From: an uncultured Candidatus Melainabacteria bacterium
Lineage (GTDB): Bacteria; Cyanobacteriota; Vampirovibrionia; Gastranaerophilales; Gastranaerophilaceae
DNA: 64,000 bases
NCBI GenBank assembly: GCA_934700385.1
Contig: CAKUXO010000002.1
Coordinates: 35,255 to 99,254 of the forward strand
Direction: 5' to 3'
Below are positions 17,739 to 26,917 of this stretch, piece after piece. The translations under genes were made by a program, and so were the position numbers. Below the pieces are notes generated by a model. That model did no database searches and was not told the origin of the DNA. It saw nothing but the letters and a program-made list of their open reading frames with translations. Numbering within the stretch: the stretch's first letter is position 1; each line of letters opens with the position of its first letter.

Positions 17739-18101
17739 ATGATAAATTCTAATTTTGCTTCAAATCCAAATTTTCAGGCTTTTAAAAGACAAAGATACAA
17801 TGAAATCTATTCCCATGAAATGGCGCACAAAGCGACAATAGGTTCTTTAGGTGGACCAATTCAAATAGATAAAGATTCTAATGGGGTGGCTTACGCAGGT
17901 CATGTTGAAGTTAAAATGCCAACTTTAAATCAGCAAAATCCTGATGAAACAATTGACCATGCTAAAAAGGTAATAAATTCTGCTCTAGCGCCATCTGACC
18001 CATCTAATCAAGATTATAAAGTTGCTTCGCAAGCTCAAAAAACCTTGCAAGAAGCAAAAGATGTTAAAACTAAAAAAGATAAATTAGATATAATTGCTTA
18101 A
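17739..18101 (+). CDS. Miniature SprA-related putative metalloprotease domain, with F-K-R leader motif
   Basis: A 120-residue protein matching the core of the SprA-related family (PF12118 type): YSHEMAHKATIGSLGGP with a zincin-like HExxH (H27, E28, H31), then YAGHVEVKMPTL and ALAPSDPSNQDYKVASQAQKTL, which mirror the family's conserved tail. Typical members are over 200 residues with a long variable N-terminus; here it is only 24 residues, Asn/Phe-rich and ending in FQAFKR. No proteolytic activity has been shown for the family to my knowledge. It has its own promoter, a strong ribosome-binding site and a terminator, so it is a single-gene unit. Confidence 0.8.
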   Translation: MINSNFASNPNFQAFKRQRYNEIYSHEMAHKATIGSLGGPIQIDKDSNGVAYAGHVEVKMPTLNQQNPDETIDHAKKVINSALAPSDPSNQDYKVASQAQKTLQEAKDVKTKKDKLDIIA

Positions 18102-18128
18102 AAAAAGCTCGCAAAATGCGAGCTTTTT
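18102..18128. terminator. Bidirectional terminator between the SprA-like gene and gdhA
   Basis: AAAAAGCTCGCA and TGCGAGCTTTTT form a 12-bp stem with a 3-base loop immediately after the SprA-like stop and just after the gdhA stop on the other strand. Poly-T tracts exist on both strands. Confidence 0.9.
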
Positions 18129-18150
18129 AATTTATTTATTATCTGAATTT

Positions 18151-19497
18151 TTAAATAATACCTTGAGCAATCATTGCTTTACTTACCTTTTTGAAAGCAG
18201 CAATATTAGCACTTGCAACATAGTTAATTCCAAGGTTATATTCATTTGAAGTTGCTTGGCAGATGTTAAATATGTTTGTCATAATTTCATTTAATTTATT
18301 GTCAACTTCTTCAAAAGACCAGAAATATCTCATGCTATTTTGTGACATTTCTAAAGCTGAAGTTGCAACACCACCTGCGTTAGCTGCTTTAGCTGGTGCA
18401 AGAAGAACATTATTTTCAATTAAATAGTTAATTGCTTCAATTGTTGTTGGCATATTAGCACCTTCACCAACTGCAATTGCGCCATTTTGAACTAAAATTT
18501 TAGCTGTTTCAAGATTAATATCGTTTTGAGTTGCACAAGGTAGTACAATTTCTGCTTTTATTTTATATACAGCAGGGGTTTCACCTTTTACATTTTCTTC
18601 ATATTTGGCATTAGGATATTTTTTAAGATATTCTTTAATTCTTAATCTTTCAACTTCTTTTAGGCGTTTAATTTCATCTAAGTCAATGCCGTTTTCATCA
18701 TAAATACAACCATTTGAATCAGACATCGCAACAACTTTTGCGCCATATTCCATAACTTTTTGAGCGGCATAAATTGCAACATTACCAGAGCCTGAAATTG
18801 TAACTGTTTTATTTTCAAAAGATTGGTTGTTTGCTTTTAACATTTCACGCATGAAATAAATTAAGCCAAAGCCTGTTGCTTCTTTTCTTGCTAAAGAACC
18901 GCCATATTCAAGCCCTTTACCTGTTAAAACACCTGCTTCAAAGGCATTTTTAATTTTTTTATATTGACCGAATAAATATCCTATTTCTCTTGCGCCAACT
19001 CCAATGTCGCCAGCTGGAACATCAAGATTATGGTTAATGTGTCTTTGAAGTTCATTCATAAAACTTTGGCAGAATTTCATAATTTCAAAGTCTGATTTTC
19101 CTTTAGGGTCAAAGTCAGAACCACCCTTAGCACCGCCAATTGGTAAACCTGTTAGAGCATTTTTGAAGATTTGTTCAAAAGCCAAAAATTTCATAATACT
19201 TTGATTTACGCTTGGGTGAAATCTTAAACCGCCTTTATATGGACCAATGCAGCTGTTAAATTGAACTCTAAAACCACGGTTGACTTGAACTTTTCCTTTG
19301 TCATCAACCCAAGGAACTCTGAAAGTGATAATTCTTTCTGGTTCTGTTAATCTTTCTAATAAAGATAAATTTTCATAAGTTTTGTCATTTTCAATAACAG
19401 GTTTGATGGTTTCTAAAACTTCATCAACTGCTTGAATAAACTCTTTTTCGTTTGAATTTTTTTCTTCAACTTTTGATAATACTTCTTCAATATACAT
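18151..19497 (-). CDS. gdhA: NADP-specific glutamate dehydrogenase
   Basis: A 448-residue hexameric-type glutamate dehydrogenase linking 2-oxoglutarate and ammonium to glutamate. The substrate site shows GPYKGGLRFHPSVN and the catalytic lysine region LPIGGAKGGSDFDPKGKSD; the nucleotide-binding fold is at GSGNVAIYAAQ. Length and the FDPKGKSD and SLARKEATGFG segments match the NADP-dependent bacterial class. It is a single transcription unit, sharing a terminator with the convergent SprA-like gene. Confidence 0.96.
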   Translation of the reverse strand: MYIEEVLSKVEEKNSNEKEFIQAVDEVLETIKPVIENDKTYENLSLLERLTEPERIITFRVPWVDDKGKVQVNRGFRVQFNSCIGPYKGGLRFHPSVNQSIMKFLAFEQIFKNALTGLPIGGAKGGSDFDPKGKSDFEIMKFCQSFMNELQRHINHNLDVPAGDIGVGAREIGYLFGQYKKIKNAFEAGVLTGKGLEYGGSLARKEATGFGLIYFMREMLKANNQSFENKTVTISGSGNVAIYAAQKVMEYGAKVVAMSDSNGCIYDENGIDLDEIKRLKEVERLRIKEYLKKYPNAKYEENVKGETPAVYKIKAEIVLPCATQNDINLETAKILVQNGAIAVGEGANMPTTIEAINYLIENNVLLAPAKAANAGGVATSALEMSQNSMRYFWSFEEVDNKLNEIMTNIFNICQATSNEYNLGINYVASANIAAFKKVSKAMIAQGII

Positions 19498-19551
19498 AGT
19501 ATATCCTCTAATCTTAATCTACAAACGAATTATATCATTTTTGGAAAATGA

Positions 19552-19818
19552 TTACAATTTTTTTCTTTTTTTGAAGATTGTTTTTATGTTTGAACAAACC
19601 AAAACAATATAAATTAAAACTTTGATATATTCTTCGCCCTCATCAATTGAAACGCAAAGAAGTCTTTTTTCATCATTGGAAAATTTAAAAATATATTTTA
19701 AGTCGTCGTCAGAAATAATATCGTTAAATCTTGGTGCTTGTGGAAGTTTAAGATATGCGTCATCTTTTGATTTCAACTTAAAAGGATTATTTGGTTTTTT
19801 GTTTATTTGTTGTGTCAT
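19552..19818 (-). CDS. Small hypothetical protein
   Basis: An 88-residue protein that I do not recognise. The first half is polar (NKKPNNPFKLKSKDD) followed by APRFNDIISDDDLKYIFKFS; residues about 60-80 are hydrophobic (YIKVLIYIVLVC), and the end is very basic (KTIFKKRKKL). It could be a tail-anchored membrane peptide. The ATG at 19818 is preferred, but an in-frame TTG four codons upstream is possible; neither has a clear ribosome-binding site. Confidence 0.45.
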   Translation of the reverse strand: MTQQINKKPNNPFKLKSKDDAYLKLPQAPRFNDIISDDDLKYIFKFSNDEKRLLCVSIDEGEEYIKVLIYIVLVCSNIKTIFKKRKKL

Positions 19819-19924
19819 AAATTTTGCCAAAAGTTATTATATCATAAATTATTCTTATAATATTATAAAAATAATTTATATGTAAAGTAAATAGATAATT
19901 ATTATTTATTAAAATTTACTTAAC

Positions 19925-22021
19925 TTAATCTTTTGGTCTAATTTCGTTGTTATTCCTTAAATCTGCCTCTGTTCTTATTTGAACTCCGCCATAATCAATT
20001 ATTTTATCATTAATCATGTTATGGTCTTCCCAAACGTCATCAGATAAAATAATATATTCTGAATTTTCTAAAGTCGATGTTTTAATTGGTTTTGTTTGCT
20101 CGTCTAAAAATTGCGTAGCGATATAACCATCTTCACAATTTAAAGGCGCTACTTTTCCAAAATACATTTTTACAAAATCATTAGAATAATAATTGGCAAA
20201 TAACGCTGTTTGGGCTTCGATGTGGCTGCCATGGGTGTTTCTTTGTTTTTTAGAATTTAAAAGAAGTTCATTAGGGTAATATGTTTTAAGGCATATAGGG
20301 GTTTTATTTTCCGGTGCTATTTTATAAACAATTCCAAATTGCCCTGCGCCAATTGCACTTATCTTTGTTTTGGTTTTTAAAATTTCTTCAAGCTCTTTTT
20401 TAAGTGCATTTTTATCTTTAGAACTAATAAAGTTTACAAAAGAATTGTCAATTTTTTCTTTTAATTCTTTACTATCTTCTTTTCTTAAAACCCAATCTTT
20501 TGGTAAAGCTCCTACAAATCTATTTGTTGCCGGATATTTTGTCATAATTTCAGATAATTCATCTGCATTAGTAAAATTATGGGAAAGATAATGTGTGAAA
20601 TTTTCAGAAAAAGTTAAATCTTCTTTTGTAAAGTTTGTTTTTCTGTCACCAAAATAGTGAAAATTGATAAAATCAAGATATTGTTTTGGAGTGAATGCTT
20701 TAATTGCTGGTGCAATTTCTGTTAGTTTATCAAAATCAATTTCTTTTGCAAATTCATTAAAATCTTTTAAATCTAAATCAGGGTTAAGATTAAAAAATTC
20801 ATCTATTACTTCATTAGCCTTGTTTTCTCTTGTTTTATCAAATCTGATAACTTTTAAAAATTCTTTTAATTCTTCGCTAGAGTAATCTTTTAAATCTGCA
20901 ACATTAGCTAAAACCGAGGCTTCTTTTGAAGAAAAGCCTTTTTCAATTAATTCTTGATATTTTTGTGCTATTTCATCTTTTAAAATGATATTAGTGGCGT
21001 CAGACGAGTTAACAACCTTATCTTTTTTAATTAAATTAAAAATGCCTTCTGTTGAATATACCCCAGTTTCAAGGTGATTTCTTCGTGGCGGATAGCTTAA
21101 AATTTCTCTAATTTTAGCAAAGTTAATTTTAGAATTAATATCATCATCAAGCATATACTTTAAAAGTTGGTTTTGCAGCCATTCAAAACTTGAAGCAATA
21201 TAGCCTATTTGAGTTTTATTAATTTTCTTTTCTTTATAAAGTTGTTCTAGTTTTTTATTTTCTTTTAAAAGAGCTTTACTTTCTTTTAATTCATTAAGGT
21301 GATGATTGAGAATATTAAAAAGTTCTTCTTTCTTGTCGGAATCAATTACTTTAAAACTTTCAAGCTCTCTTTCAATTTCAACATCTTCTTCGTTAAAAAA
21401 GTCTTTATTAATTGAAATTATTTCATCTTGAATTTTTTTAATTTTTTCTTCGTAAAATTTTTCTAATTCGTTATTGATATCTTTTTCAGATTTTTCATCA
21501 ATGCTTTCTAAAATTGGTTTAACAACCTCGCACGGCATTTCACCCGCCGAAACAGATATAGCCATTGATGAAATTTTAAGACTTTTATATAAATCATTTC
21601 CTAATTCATTAAAAGTATTTGTGAAATCTTCACAAGCACAAGTAAAGTTTTCAAAGTCATTTTCTTCTGAATAAATTTCATTAAGTTTTTCAAACGTTAT
21701 TGTTCCATTTTTTAATAATCTGGCTAAAATAAAAGCCTGACCAACGTTTTCAGGTTCTTCATCTAGTCTTAAAAAATCATATAAATCATCAACATCTTCA
21801 CATTTACTTTCTTTAAAAATTTCATTAATGTCTTCAAATTTAATTTTTATATCGTTTTTTTGAAGTTTTTTAGTTATTTCAAGTAAGCCCGATGTTTCTT
21901 TTTTGTTTGAAAAATTAAAACTATCCCCTTTAAAAGCCAAGGGTTTAATTGGATTTTGAATTTTATTATTATTTATTTTATTAAAGCTAATATTTCTAAT
22001 TGGAAAAAAATTAATAGTCAT
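19925..22021 (-). CDS. Large helical protein with leader motif and C-terminal minimal kinase-like domain
   Basis: A 698-residue protein. The start at 22021 is chosen because AAAGGAA precedes it; a longer in-frame version lacks a site. Residues 1-45 are Asn-rich and end in LAFKGDSF. Residues ~45-550 are acidic and helical with no domain I recognise. The last 145 residues look like a compact protein-kinase fold: glycine-rich loop IGAGQFGIVYK (about 557-567), CLKTY with possible ATP-binding K579, HIEAQ as an alphaC-like Glu, hinge-like YIATQFLDE, and HNMINDKIIDYGG (from H667), combining a catalytic-loop-like N with an IDYGG in place of DFG. It is probably a divergent kinase; activity and substrate are unknown. 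No signal peptide. Confidence 0.7.
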   Translation of the reverse strand: MTINFFPIRNISFNKINNNKIQNPIKPLAFKGDSFNFSNKKETSGLLEITKKLQKNDIKIKFEDINEIFKESKCEDVDDLYDFLRLDEEPENVGQAFILARLLKNGTITFEKLNEIYSEENDFENFTCACEDFTNTFNELGNDLYKSLKISSMAISVSAGEMPCEVVKPILESIDEKSEKDINNELEKFYEEKIKKIQDEIISINKDFFNEEDVEIERELESFKVIDSDKKEELFNILNHHLNELKESKALLKENKKLEQLYKEKKINKTQIGYIASSFEWLQNQLLKYMLDDDINSKINFAKIREILSYPPRRNHLETGVYSTEGIFNLIKKDKVVNSSDATNIILKDEIAQKYQELIEKGFSSKEASVLANVADLKDYSSEELKEFLKVIRFDKTRENKANEVIDEFFNLNPDLDLKDFNEFAKEIDFDKLTEIAPAIKAFTPKQYLDFINFHYFGDRKTNFTKEDLTFSENFTHYLSHNFTNADELSEIMTKYPATNRFVGALPKDWVLRKEDSKELKEKIDNSFVNFISSKDKNALKKELEEILKTKTKISAIGAGQFGIVYKIAPENKTPICLKTYYPNELLLNSKKQRNTHGSHIEAQTALFANYYSNDFVKMYFGKVAPLNCEDGYIATQFLDEQTKPIKTSTLENSEYIILSDDVWEDHNMINDKIIDYGGVQIRTEADLRNNNEIRPKD

Positions 22022-22094
22022 AAAATTTCCTTTTTGTGACAAAACTATAAAAAGTCTAAAAATAAAAATTTGTCAGTTTAAGGGAAGTTTTAGT

Positions 22095-22255
22095 TTAACT
22101 TTAACATTTCTTAACTAGAAACCGCCTCGCCAAGTAAAAGCAAGGTAAAATCCTTGCTATTACAAGGTTCGGGTTAGCTACCTTGACGAATTTGTATCTC
22201 ACGCTATATAAGCCCTTAGGCGTTATATACTCTGGAGAATACGTGTTTTTCTTAT
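22095..22255. ncRNA. Candidate structured RNA (three tandem hairpins), strand uncertain
   Basis: The gap between two divergent genes holds three consecutive inverted repeats: AGCAAGG/CCTTGCT (about 22139-22159), CAAGGT/ACCTTG (about 22163-22186), and TATATAAGCC/GGCGTTATATA (about 22205-22231). The region is richer in G and C than ordinary spacers here. No tRNA, tmRNA, SRP or riboswitch consensus that I know fits. It could be a small RNA, or a leader of either flanking gene. The hairpins would form on either strand. Confidence 0.4.
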
Positions 22256-22288
22256 TGTAACATAGATTTTTTTTGTTAGAATTATTTT

Positions 22289-23887
22289 ATGTTGAACCTA
22301 GATTCTTTAACTTTAAAATATTTTTTTGAAGAAAATTTTGATTTTATAAATGGCGCAATTGTTCAAAAGATTCAATTGCCATCAAGGCATGAAATTATTT
22401 TAAATTTAAGAAATTTAAACCACGAAAAGCAAGAAAATAAAAAATTATACATTAACATTAATCCAAAATATCCGCATATTTGTTTTATCGATGAAAAAAC
22501 TTCTAAACTAAGAAACATTGAAATTCCTAAAAATCCGCCAATGTTCTGTATGCAATTAAGAAAATATCTTAATGGCAGTAAAATCAAGGATTTTCGTCTT
22601 GTAAAATATGAAAGAATAATTGAGCTTTATTTTGATTATTTTGATGAAATCGGCTCTTTAACTAAACTATGCTTGGCTTTAGAATTTATGGGAAAACACT
22701 CAAACGTAATTTTATATAATGCAACAAGTAAAATAATAATCGGTTCAATTCATAATATTTCTGCTCAAAAAAGCTCTGTCAGAGAGGTTTATGGCGGAAT
22801 TAACTACATCTATCCGCCTCAAAAAAACAAATTAGATATTTTAAACACAAGTTTTTCAACCTTTCATGAAATTGCAAAAGCTAACGATATCAAACTTTTA
22901 AGCGAAAATTTTTATTATTTTTCTCAAAATATTTTATCTGAAATCTTTAAAAAATTTAATTCTCTAGAAGATATTTTTTCTTTTATGCAAAACCTTGAAA
23001 TGGGTAAAGAAAAGCGCTTTATTATTGATTTTTGGGCTAAAGATGAAAAAAATCTTAATCAAGCATTAGATGATTATTTTTCAAAAATTTTATTTAATGA
23101 AATTTTATCAGCCCAAAAAGTTAATTTAAAAAAAGTTCCAACTAAGCAAATTAAAAAACTTTCAGATAGATTAAACGCAGTTGTTGACGAGAAAAAAGTT
23201 TTAAAATATAAATTAATGGCAGACTATATCATGGCTTATATGTATAATATCAAGCCTAATCAAGAATTTTTAGAAGTCGATGATTTAAAAATTCCTCTTG
23301 AAATCAATCTTTCAGCTAATGAAAATGCGCAAAAATATTATGCTAAATATAAAAAAATGAAATCCACCTATGAATATTCTCTTTCAAGGGCAAATGAAGC
23401 TCAAAAAGAGCTTGAATATTTAGAAGGAATTTTATTTAACATTGAAAATTCTTCAAGTTTTGAAGAATTAAATCAAATTAAACAAGAATTAATTGAAATG
23501 AATTATCTTGAAAAAAAACCAACAAAACAAAATAGCGAAAAAAATAATATTCAAATAGAAAAAATAGAATTTCAAAATTATCAAATTTATCTTGGAAAAA
23601 ATAACAAGCAAAACGATTATTTAATTTCAAAAATAGCTAAAAATGAAGATTTATGGTTCCATGGGCAAGGTTTTCCAAGCAGTCACGTTATTTTAAAAGT
23701 TTTAGATAACAATGAAGTTCCAAAAGAAGTTATGGAATTTTGCGCAAAATTAACTAAAGAAAATTCAAAAGCAAAAAATTCATCCAAAGCGCCAATTATT
23801 ATGACAAAAAGAAAAAATCTTAAAAAACCGCCAAATGCGCACCCTGGGTATGTTATATATAAAAATGAAATTGAGATTGTTGTCTAA
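22289..23887 (+). CDS. NFACT family protein (RqcH/Rqc2 homologue)
   Basis: A 532-residue NFACT protein. The N-terminal half (NFACT-N) begins near residue 1 with LKYFFEENFDFINGAIVQKIQLPSRHE-like sequence and contains LCLALEFMGKHSN; a coiled-coil region lies at about 355-420, and the NFACT-R domain (about 430-532) contains YLISKIAKNEDLWFHGQGFPSSHVIL. Bacterial RqcH binds stalled 50S-peptidyl-tRNA and adds C-terminal alanine tails that mark the nascent chain for degradation; an older reading of the family is fibronectin-binding protein. RqcH is the likelier role. It lies 50 bases upstream of pfp. Confidence 0.9.
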   Translation: MLNLDSLTLKYFFEENFDFINGAIVQKIQLPSRHEIILNLRNLNHEKQENKKLYININPKYPHICFIDEKTSKLRNIEIPKNPPMFCMQLRKYLNGSKIKDFRLVKYERIIELYFDYFDEIGSLTKLCLALEFMGKHSNVILYNATSKIIIGSIHNISAQKSSVREVYGGINYIYPPQKNKLDILNTSFSTFHEIAKANDIKLLSENFYYFSQNILSEIFKKFNSLEDIFSFMQNLEMGKEKRFIIDFWAKDEKNLNQALDDYFSKILFNEILSAQKVNLKKVPTKQIKKLSDRLNAVVDEKKVLKYKLMADYIMAYMYNIKPNQEFLEVDDLKIPLEINLSANENAQKYYAKYKKMKSTYEYSLSRANEAQKELEYLEGILFNIENSSSFEELNQIKQELIEMNYLEKKPTKQNSEKNNIQIEKIEFQNYQIYLGKNNKQNDYLISKIAKNEDLWFHGQGFPSSHVILKVLDNNEVPKEVMEFCAKLTKENSKAKNSSKAPIIMTKRKNLKKPPNAHPGYVIYKNEIEIVV

Positions 23888-23938
23888 AATTTTTGTGCGA
23901 TAATATTTGTGAATAATCATGTAAATAGGAGTATTAAA

Positions 23939-25618
23939 ATGAGAGAAATTTCACCTTTACAAGAAGAAAGATTGAAATATCAACCAAAACTTGCAGGTGC
24001 TTTGCAAAACGGTATTAATAACATTAAATTAACACTAGGTGGGCAAACACAAGCAGTTGCAGATAAAGAAGAAATTAAAAAATTATTTCCACACGTTTAT
24101 GGTAAACCAATTGCAAAATTTGATACAACAGGTGAAGTTCTTTCAAATGAAAAAAGAAACGTAGGTGTTATCCTTTCAGGCGGTCAAGCTCCTGGGGGAC
24201 ACAACGTTATCGCAGGTTTATATGACGCTCTTAAAACAGCTGATAAATCAAATAAATTATATGGTTTCTTAGGTGGCCCATCTGGTATTGTTGATGGAAA
24301 ATATATGGAATTAACTGATGAAATCATGGATAAATACCGTAACACAGGTGGTTTTGATATCATTGGTTCTGGTAGAACAAAACTTGAAACCGAAGATCAA
24401 TTTAAAAAAGCTCTAGAAGTTTGTAAGAAACTTGAAATCAGCGCAATTGTTATTATTGGTGGGGATGATTCAAACACAAACGCTTGTCTTTTAGCTGAAT
24501 GGATGGCTGCAAATAACACAGGAATCACTGTAATCGGTTGCCCTAAAACAATTGATGGTGATTTAAAAAATGATCAAATTGAAATTTCATTTGGTTTTGA
24601 TACAGCTACAAAAACTTATGCTGAACTAATCGGTAACATCCAACGTGACGCAAATTCTGCTAAAAAATATTGGCACTTTATTAAATTAATGGGAAGAAGC
24701 GCTTCTCATGTTTGTCTTGAAGCAGCTTTACAAACTCAACCAAATATCACTTTAATTGGTGAAGAAGTTGAAGCTAAAAAACAAAGTTTAGATGAAATTG
24801 TTTCATATATGGCAGATATCATCGCTCGTCGTAGTGAAAACGGTAAAAACTTTGGTATTGCTTTAATTCCTGAAGGTTTAATTGAGTTTATTCCTGAAAT
24901 GAAAGTAATGATTTCATCCCTAAATGACTTACTTGCAGGTTTAGAAAAAGATAACGGCTATCAAAATGCTTCTCAAGAAGAAAAATATCAATTAATTTCT
25001 TCAAAATTAGCTTCAGATTCAGCTAAATTATTTATGTCTTTACCATCTCAAATAAAAGCTCAATTATTAATGGATAGAGATCCACATGGTAACGTTCAAG
25101 TTTCTAAAATTGAAACTGAAAAACTTTTAATTGAAATGATTAGAGAAAAATTAAACTTGATGAAAAAAGAAGGCAAATTTAACGGCAAATTCTCTGACCA
25201 AGCTCACTTCTTTGGTTACGAAGGAAGATGTGCTATGCCATCTAACTTTGACGCAGATTACTGCTATTCATTAGGTTATAATGCTTTTGCTTTAATGCAA
25301 GCAGGTTTAACTGGTTATTTATCTTCAATCAAAAATACAACAAAACCGGCTTCGGAATGGGTTGCAGGTGGTGTTCCTTTAACAATGATGATGAATATGG
25401 AACGTCGTCATGGTGAAATGAAACCTGTAATTAAAAAAGCGTTAGTTGAACTTGATGGACCTGTATTTAAGGCTTTAGAAAACAACAGAGAAAAATGGGC
25501 TATGGAAGATTGTTACATTTTCCCTGGGGCTATTCAATACTTTGGACCAAGCTCAGTTTGTGACTTAACAACAATTACTCTACAACTTGAACAAGAAAAC
25601 GTTTTGGTTGGTGTGTAA
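23939..25618 (+). CDS. pfp: PPi-dependent phosphofructokinase
   Basis: A 559-residue diphosphate:fructose-6-phosphate 1-phosphotransferase, the reversible glycolytic step that uses PPi. The motif GGDDSNTNA replaces the ATP-type GGDGS, and PKTIDGDL with its catalytic Asp and GGQAPGGHN are the long-form PPi-PFK hallmarks. The start at 23939 is preferred to an upstream GTG in frame because AGGAG sits 7 bases before it. A strong terminator follows. The use of PPi fits an energy-limited fermentative anaerobe. Confidence 0.95.
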   Translation: MREISPLQEERLKYQPKLAGALQNGINNIKLTLGGQTQAVADKEEIKKLFPHVYGKPIAKFDTTGEVLSNEKRNVGVILSGGQAPGGHNVIAGLYDALKTADKSNKLYGFLGGPSGIVDGKYMELTDEIMDKYRNTGGFDIIGSGRTKLETEDQFKKALEVCKKLEISAIVIIGGDDSNTNACLLAEWMAANNTGITVIGCPKTIDGDLKNDQIEISFGFDTATKTYAELIGNIQRDANSAKKYWHFIKLMGRSASHVCLEAALQTQPNITLIGEEVEAKKQSLDEIVSYMADIIARRSENGKNFGIALIPEGLIEFIPEMKVMISSLNDLLAGLEKDNGYQNASQEEKYQLISSKLASDSAKLFMSLPSQIKAQLLMDRDPHGNVQVSKIETEKLLIEMIREKLNLMKKEGKFNGKFSDQAHFFGYEGRCAMPSNFDADYCYSLGYNAFALMQAGLTGYLSSIKNTTKPASEWVAGGVPLTMMMNMERRHGEMKPVIKKALVELDGPVFKALENNREKWAMEDCYIFPGAIQYFGPSSVCDLTTITLQLEQENVLVGV

Positions 25619-25630
25619 AAAAATGTAAAG

Positions 25631-25669
25631 AAAATTAGACAGAAATGAAAATTTCTGTCTAATTTTTTT
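25631..25669 (+). terminator. Terminator after pfp
   Basis: A 16-bp stem AAAATTAGACAGAAAT with its complement around a GAAA tetraloop, followed by a poly-T run. Confidence 0.95.
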
Positions 25670-25731
25670 CTTCACAGGTTTTAATAATGAAGTGTTAGTT
25701 TTACAACTTTGCCGAAAGCCAGTCTAAGAAA

Positions 25732-26853
25732 ATGAAAGTCAATTTTAATAATAATTTTTATTCCAATAGTATCAAAAAGAATTCTATAAATAATTTTAAA
25801 CAAAACTTTAACGGTACAATTAAAAACAATGATGGTGATGTATTTATTCGTTCACGTGTAACAACTCGTGTTACTCCTGAATTGAAATCTGAATTATCAT
25901 CTCAAGATAAAAACTTAAATCAAAATCCTGATATAACAAGGGATGGTTTTACAGGTTTAAGAGATAAAAGATGTCTTTTAAATAGATTAGACCAAAAAAT
26001 TCAAGAAGCTGCAAAAAATGGTGAAAACATTACAGTTGCGATGTTTGATATGGATAATTTTAAATCTGTTAATGAACTTTTAGGTTATGAAATAGGTGAT
26101 GAATTTATCCATAAAATAGGCTCTTCTGTTCAAGATGTTGCAAGAAAAAACTCTATTGGCTCATACAGATTTGGCGGCGAAGAATTTGTTATTGTATTTT
26201 CAAATAAATCTAAAGAAGAAATAGAAGAAGTTTGTACTGAAGTTCAAAAAAGAATTGAAATGAATGAATTTATGACAAAATATTCTCAAAGATATGTTGA
26301 TAAAGCGAAAAGTGTTTTAAATTATTGTCAAGATGCAAACACATATCTTAATGAAATTAAATCTTTAAAAGAACAACGTGTAGTTTTAAATTCAATGATA
26401 TCGCAAGATTCTAGTTTAATGGAAAACAAAGTTTTTGCAGATACTGTGCAACATATTGAACAGAATTTAACTCGTTACTCTGCTTCAATGTTGAATTATG
26501 CACTTAAAACAGAAGAAAATCCATCTATTATCGAAAAACTCCAAACCGCAATAGATAAAATCTTTAGTGGCAACCCTGCTGATGAAGACTCTGTTTTATA
26601 TGATGACTTTTTAAATAATTATTTAAATGTTCGTTTTGATAAAACGGCGCAAATTGCTCAAACAAAATTATGGTTAAGCGACCATTTAAAGCATGGTGGT
26701 TTTACCATAACCTGTGGTGTTGTTGATGTTCCTGCTGAACTTGTCGGAGAATGTAGCGCTGCTAGTTTAGTAGATGAAGCTGGCGAAATTCTTAAAGAGG
26801 GTAAACACATTCAAAAAGGCGATATTTACTTCGATACAAAAAAATCTGTTTAA
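25732..26853 (+). CDS. GGDEF protein with a large internal insertion and Asn-rich leader
   Basis: A 373-residue putative diguanylate cyclase. Residues 1-30 are Asn-rich and end in QNFNGTIK. The GGDEF domain begins at DGFTGLRDKR (71-80), continues with FDMDNFKSVNE, and has an intact active-site GGEEF (148-152). After residue ~178 the fold is interrupted by about 140 helical, charged residues, and the last strand and helix resume at GFTITCGVV and SLVDEAGEILKEGKHI (about 323-360). No RxxD inhibitory site is visible before GGEEF. The leader and insertion could both be sensory or localising elements. No membrane segment. c-di-GMP synthesis is likely but not certain. Confidence 0.85.
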   Translation: MKVNFNNNFYSNSIKKNSINNFKQNFNGTIKNNDGDVFIRSRVTTRVTPELKSELSSQDKNLNQNPDITRDGFTGLRDKRCLLNRLDQKIQEAAKNGENITVAMFDMDNFKSVNELLGYEIGDEFIHKIGSSVQDVARKNSIGSYRFGGEEFVIVFSNKSKEEIEEVCTEVQKRIEMNEFMTKYSQRYVDKAKSVLNYCQDANTYLNEIKSLKEQRVVLNSMISQDSSLMENKVFADTVQHIEQNLTRYSASMLNYALKTEENPSIIEKLQTAIDKIFSGNPADEDSVLYDDFLNNYLNVRFDKTAQIAQTKLWLSDHLKHGGFTITCGVVDVPAELVGECSAASLVDEAGEILKEGKHIQKGDIYFDTKKSV

Positions 26854-26917
26854 TTTTTACTTTTGTTGTAAAATAATAATTAGTCCAAGATTTAGGAATA
26901 ATTAAAAGGAAAGAAAA

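Noticed and set aside
22095..22255. 6S RNA, SRP RNA, tmRNA, T-box, glycine or purine riboswitch in the 22-kb gap
   Set aside because: None of the conserved cores fits; the CTCTGGAGA segment alone is not enough to call a glycine riboswitch.
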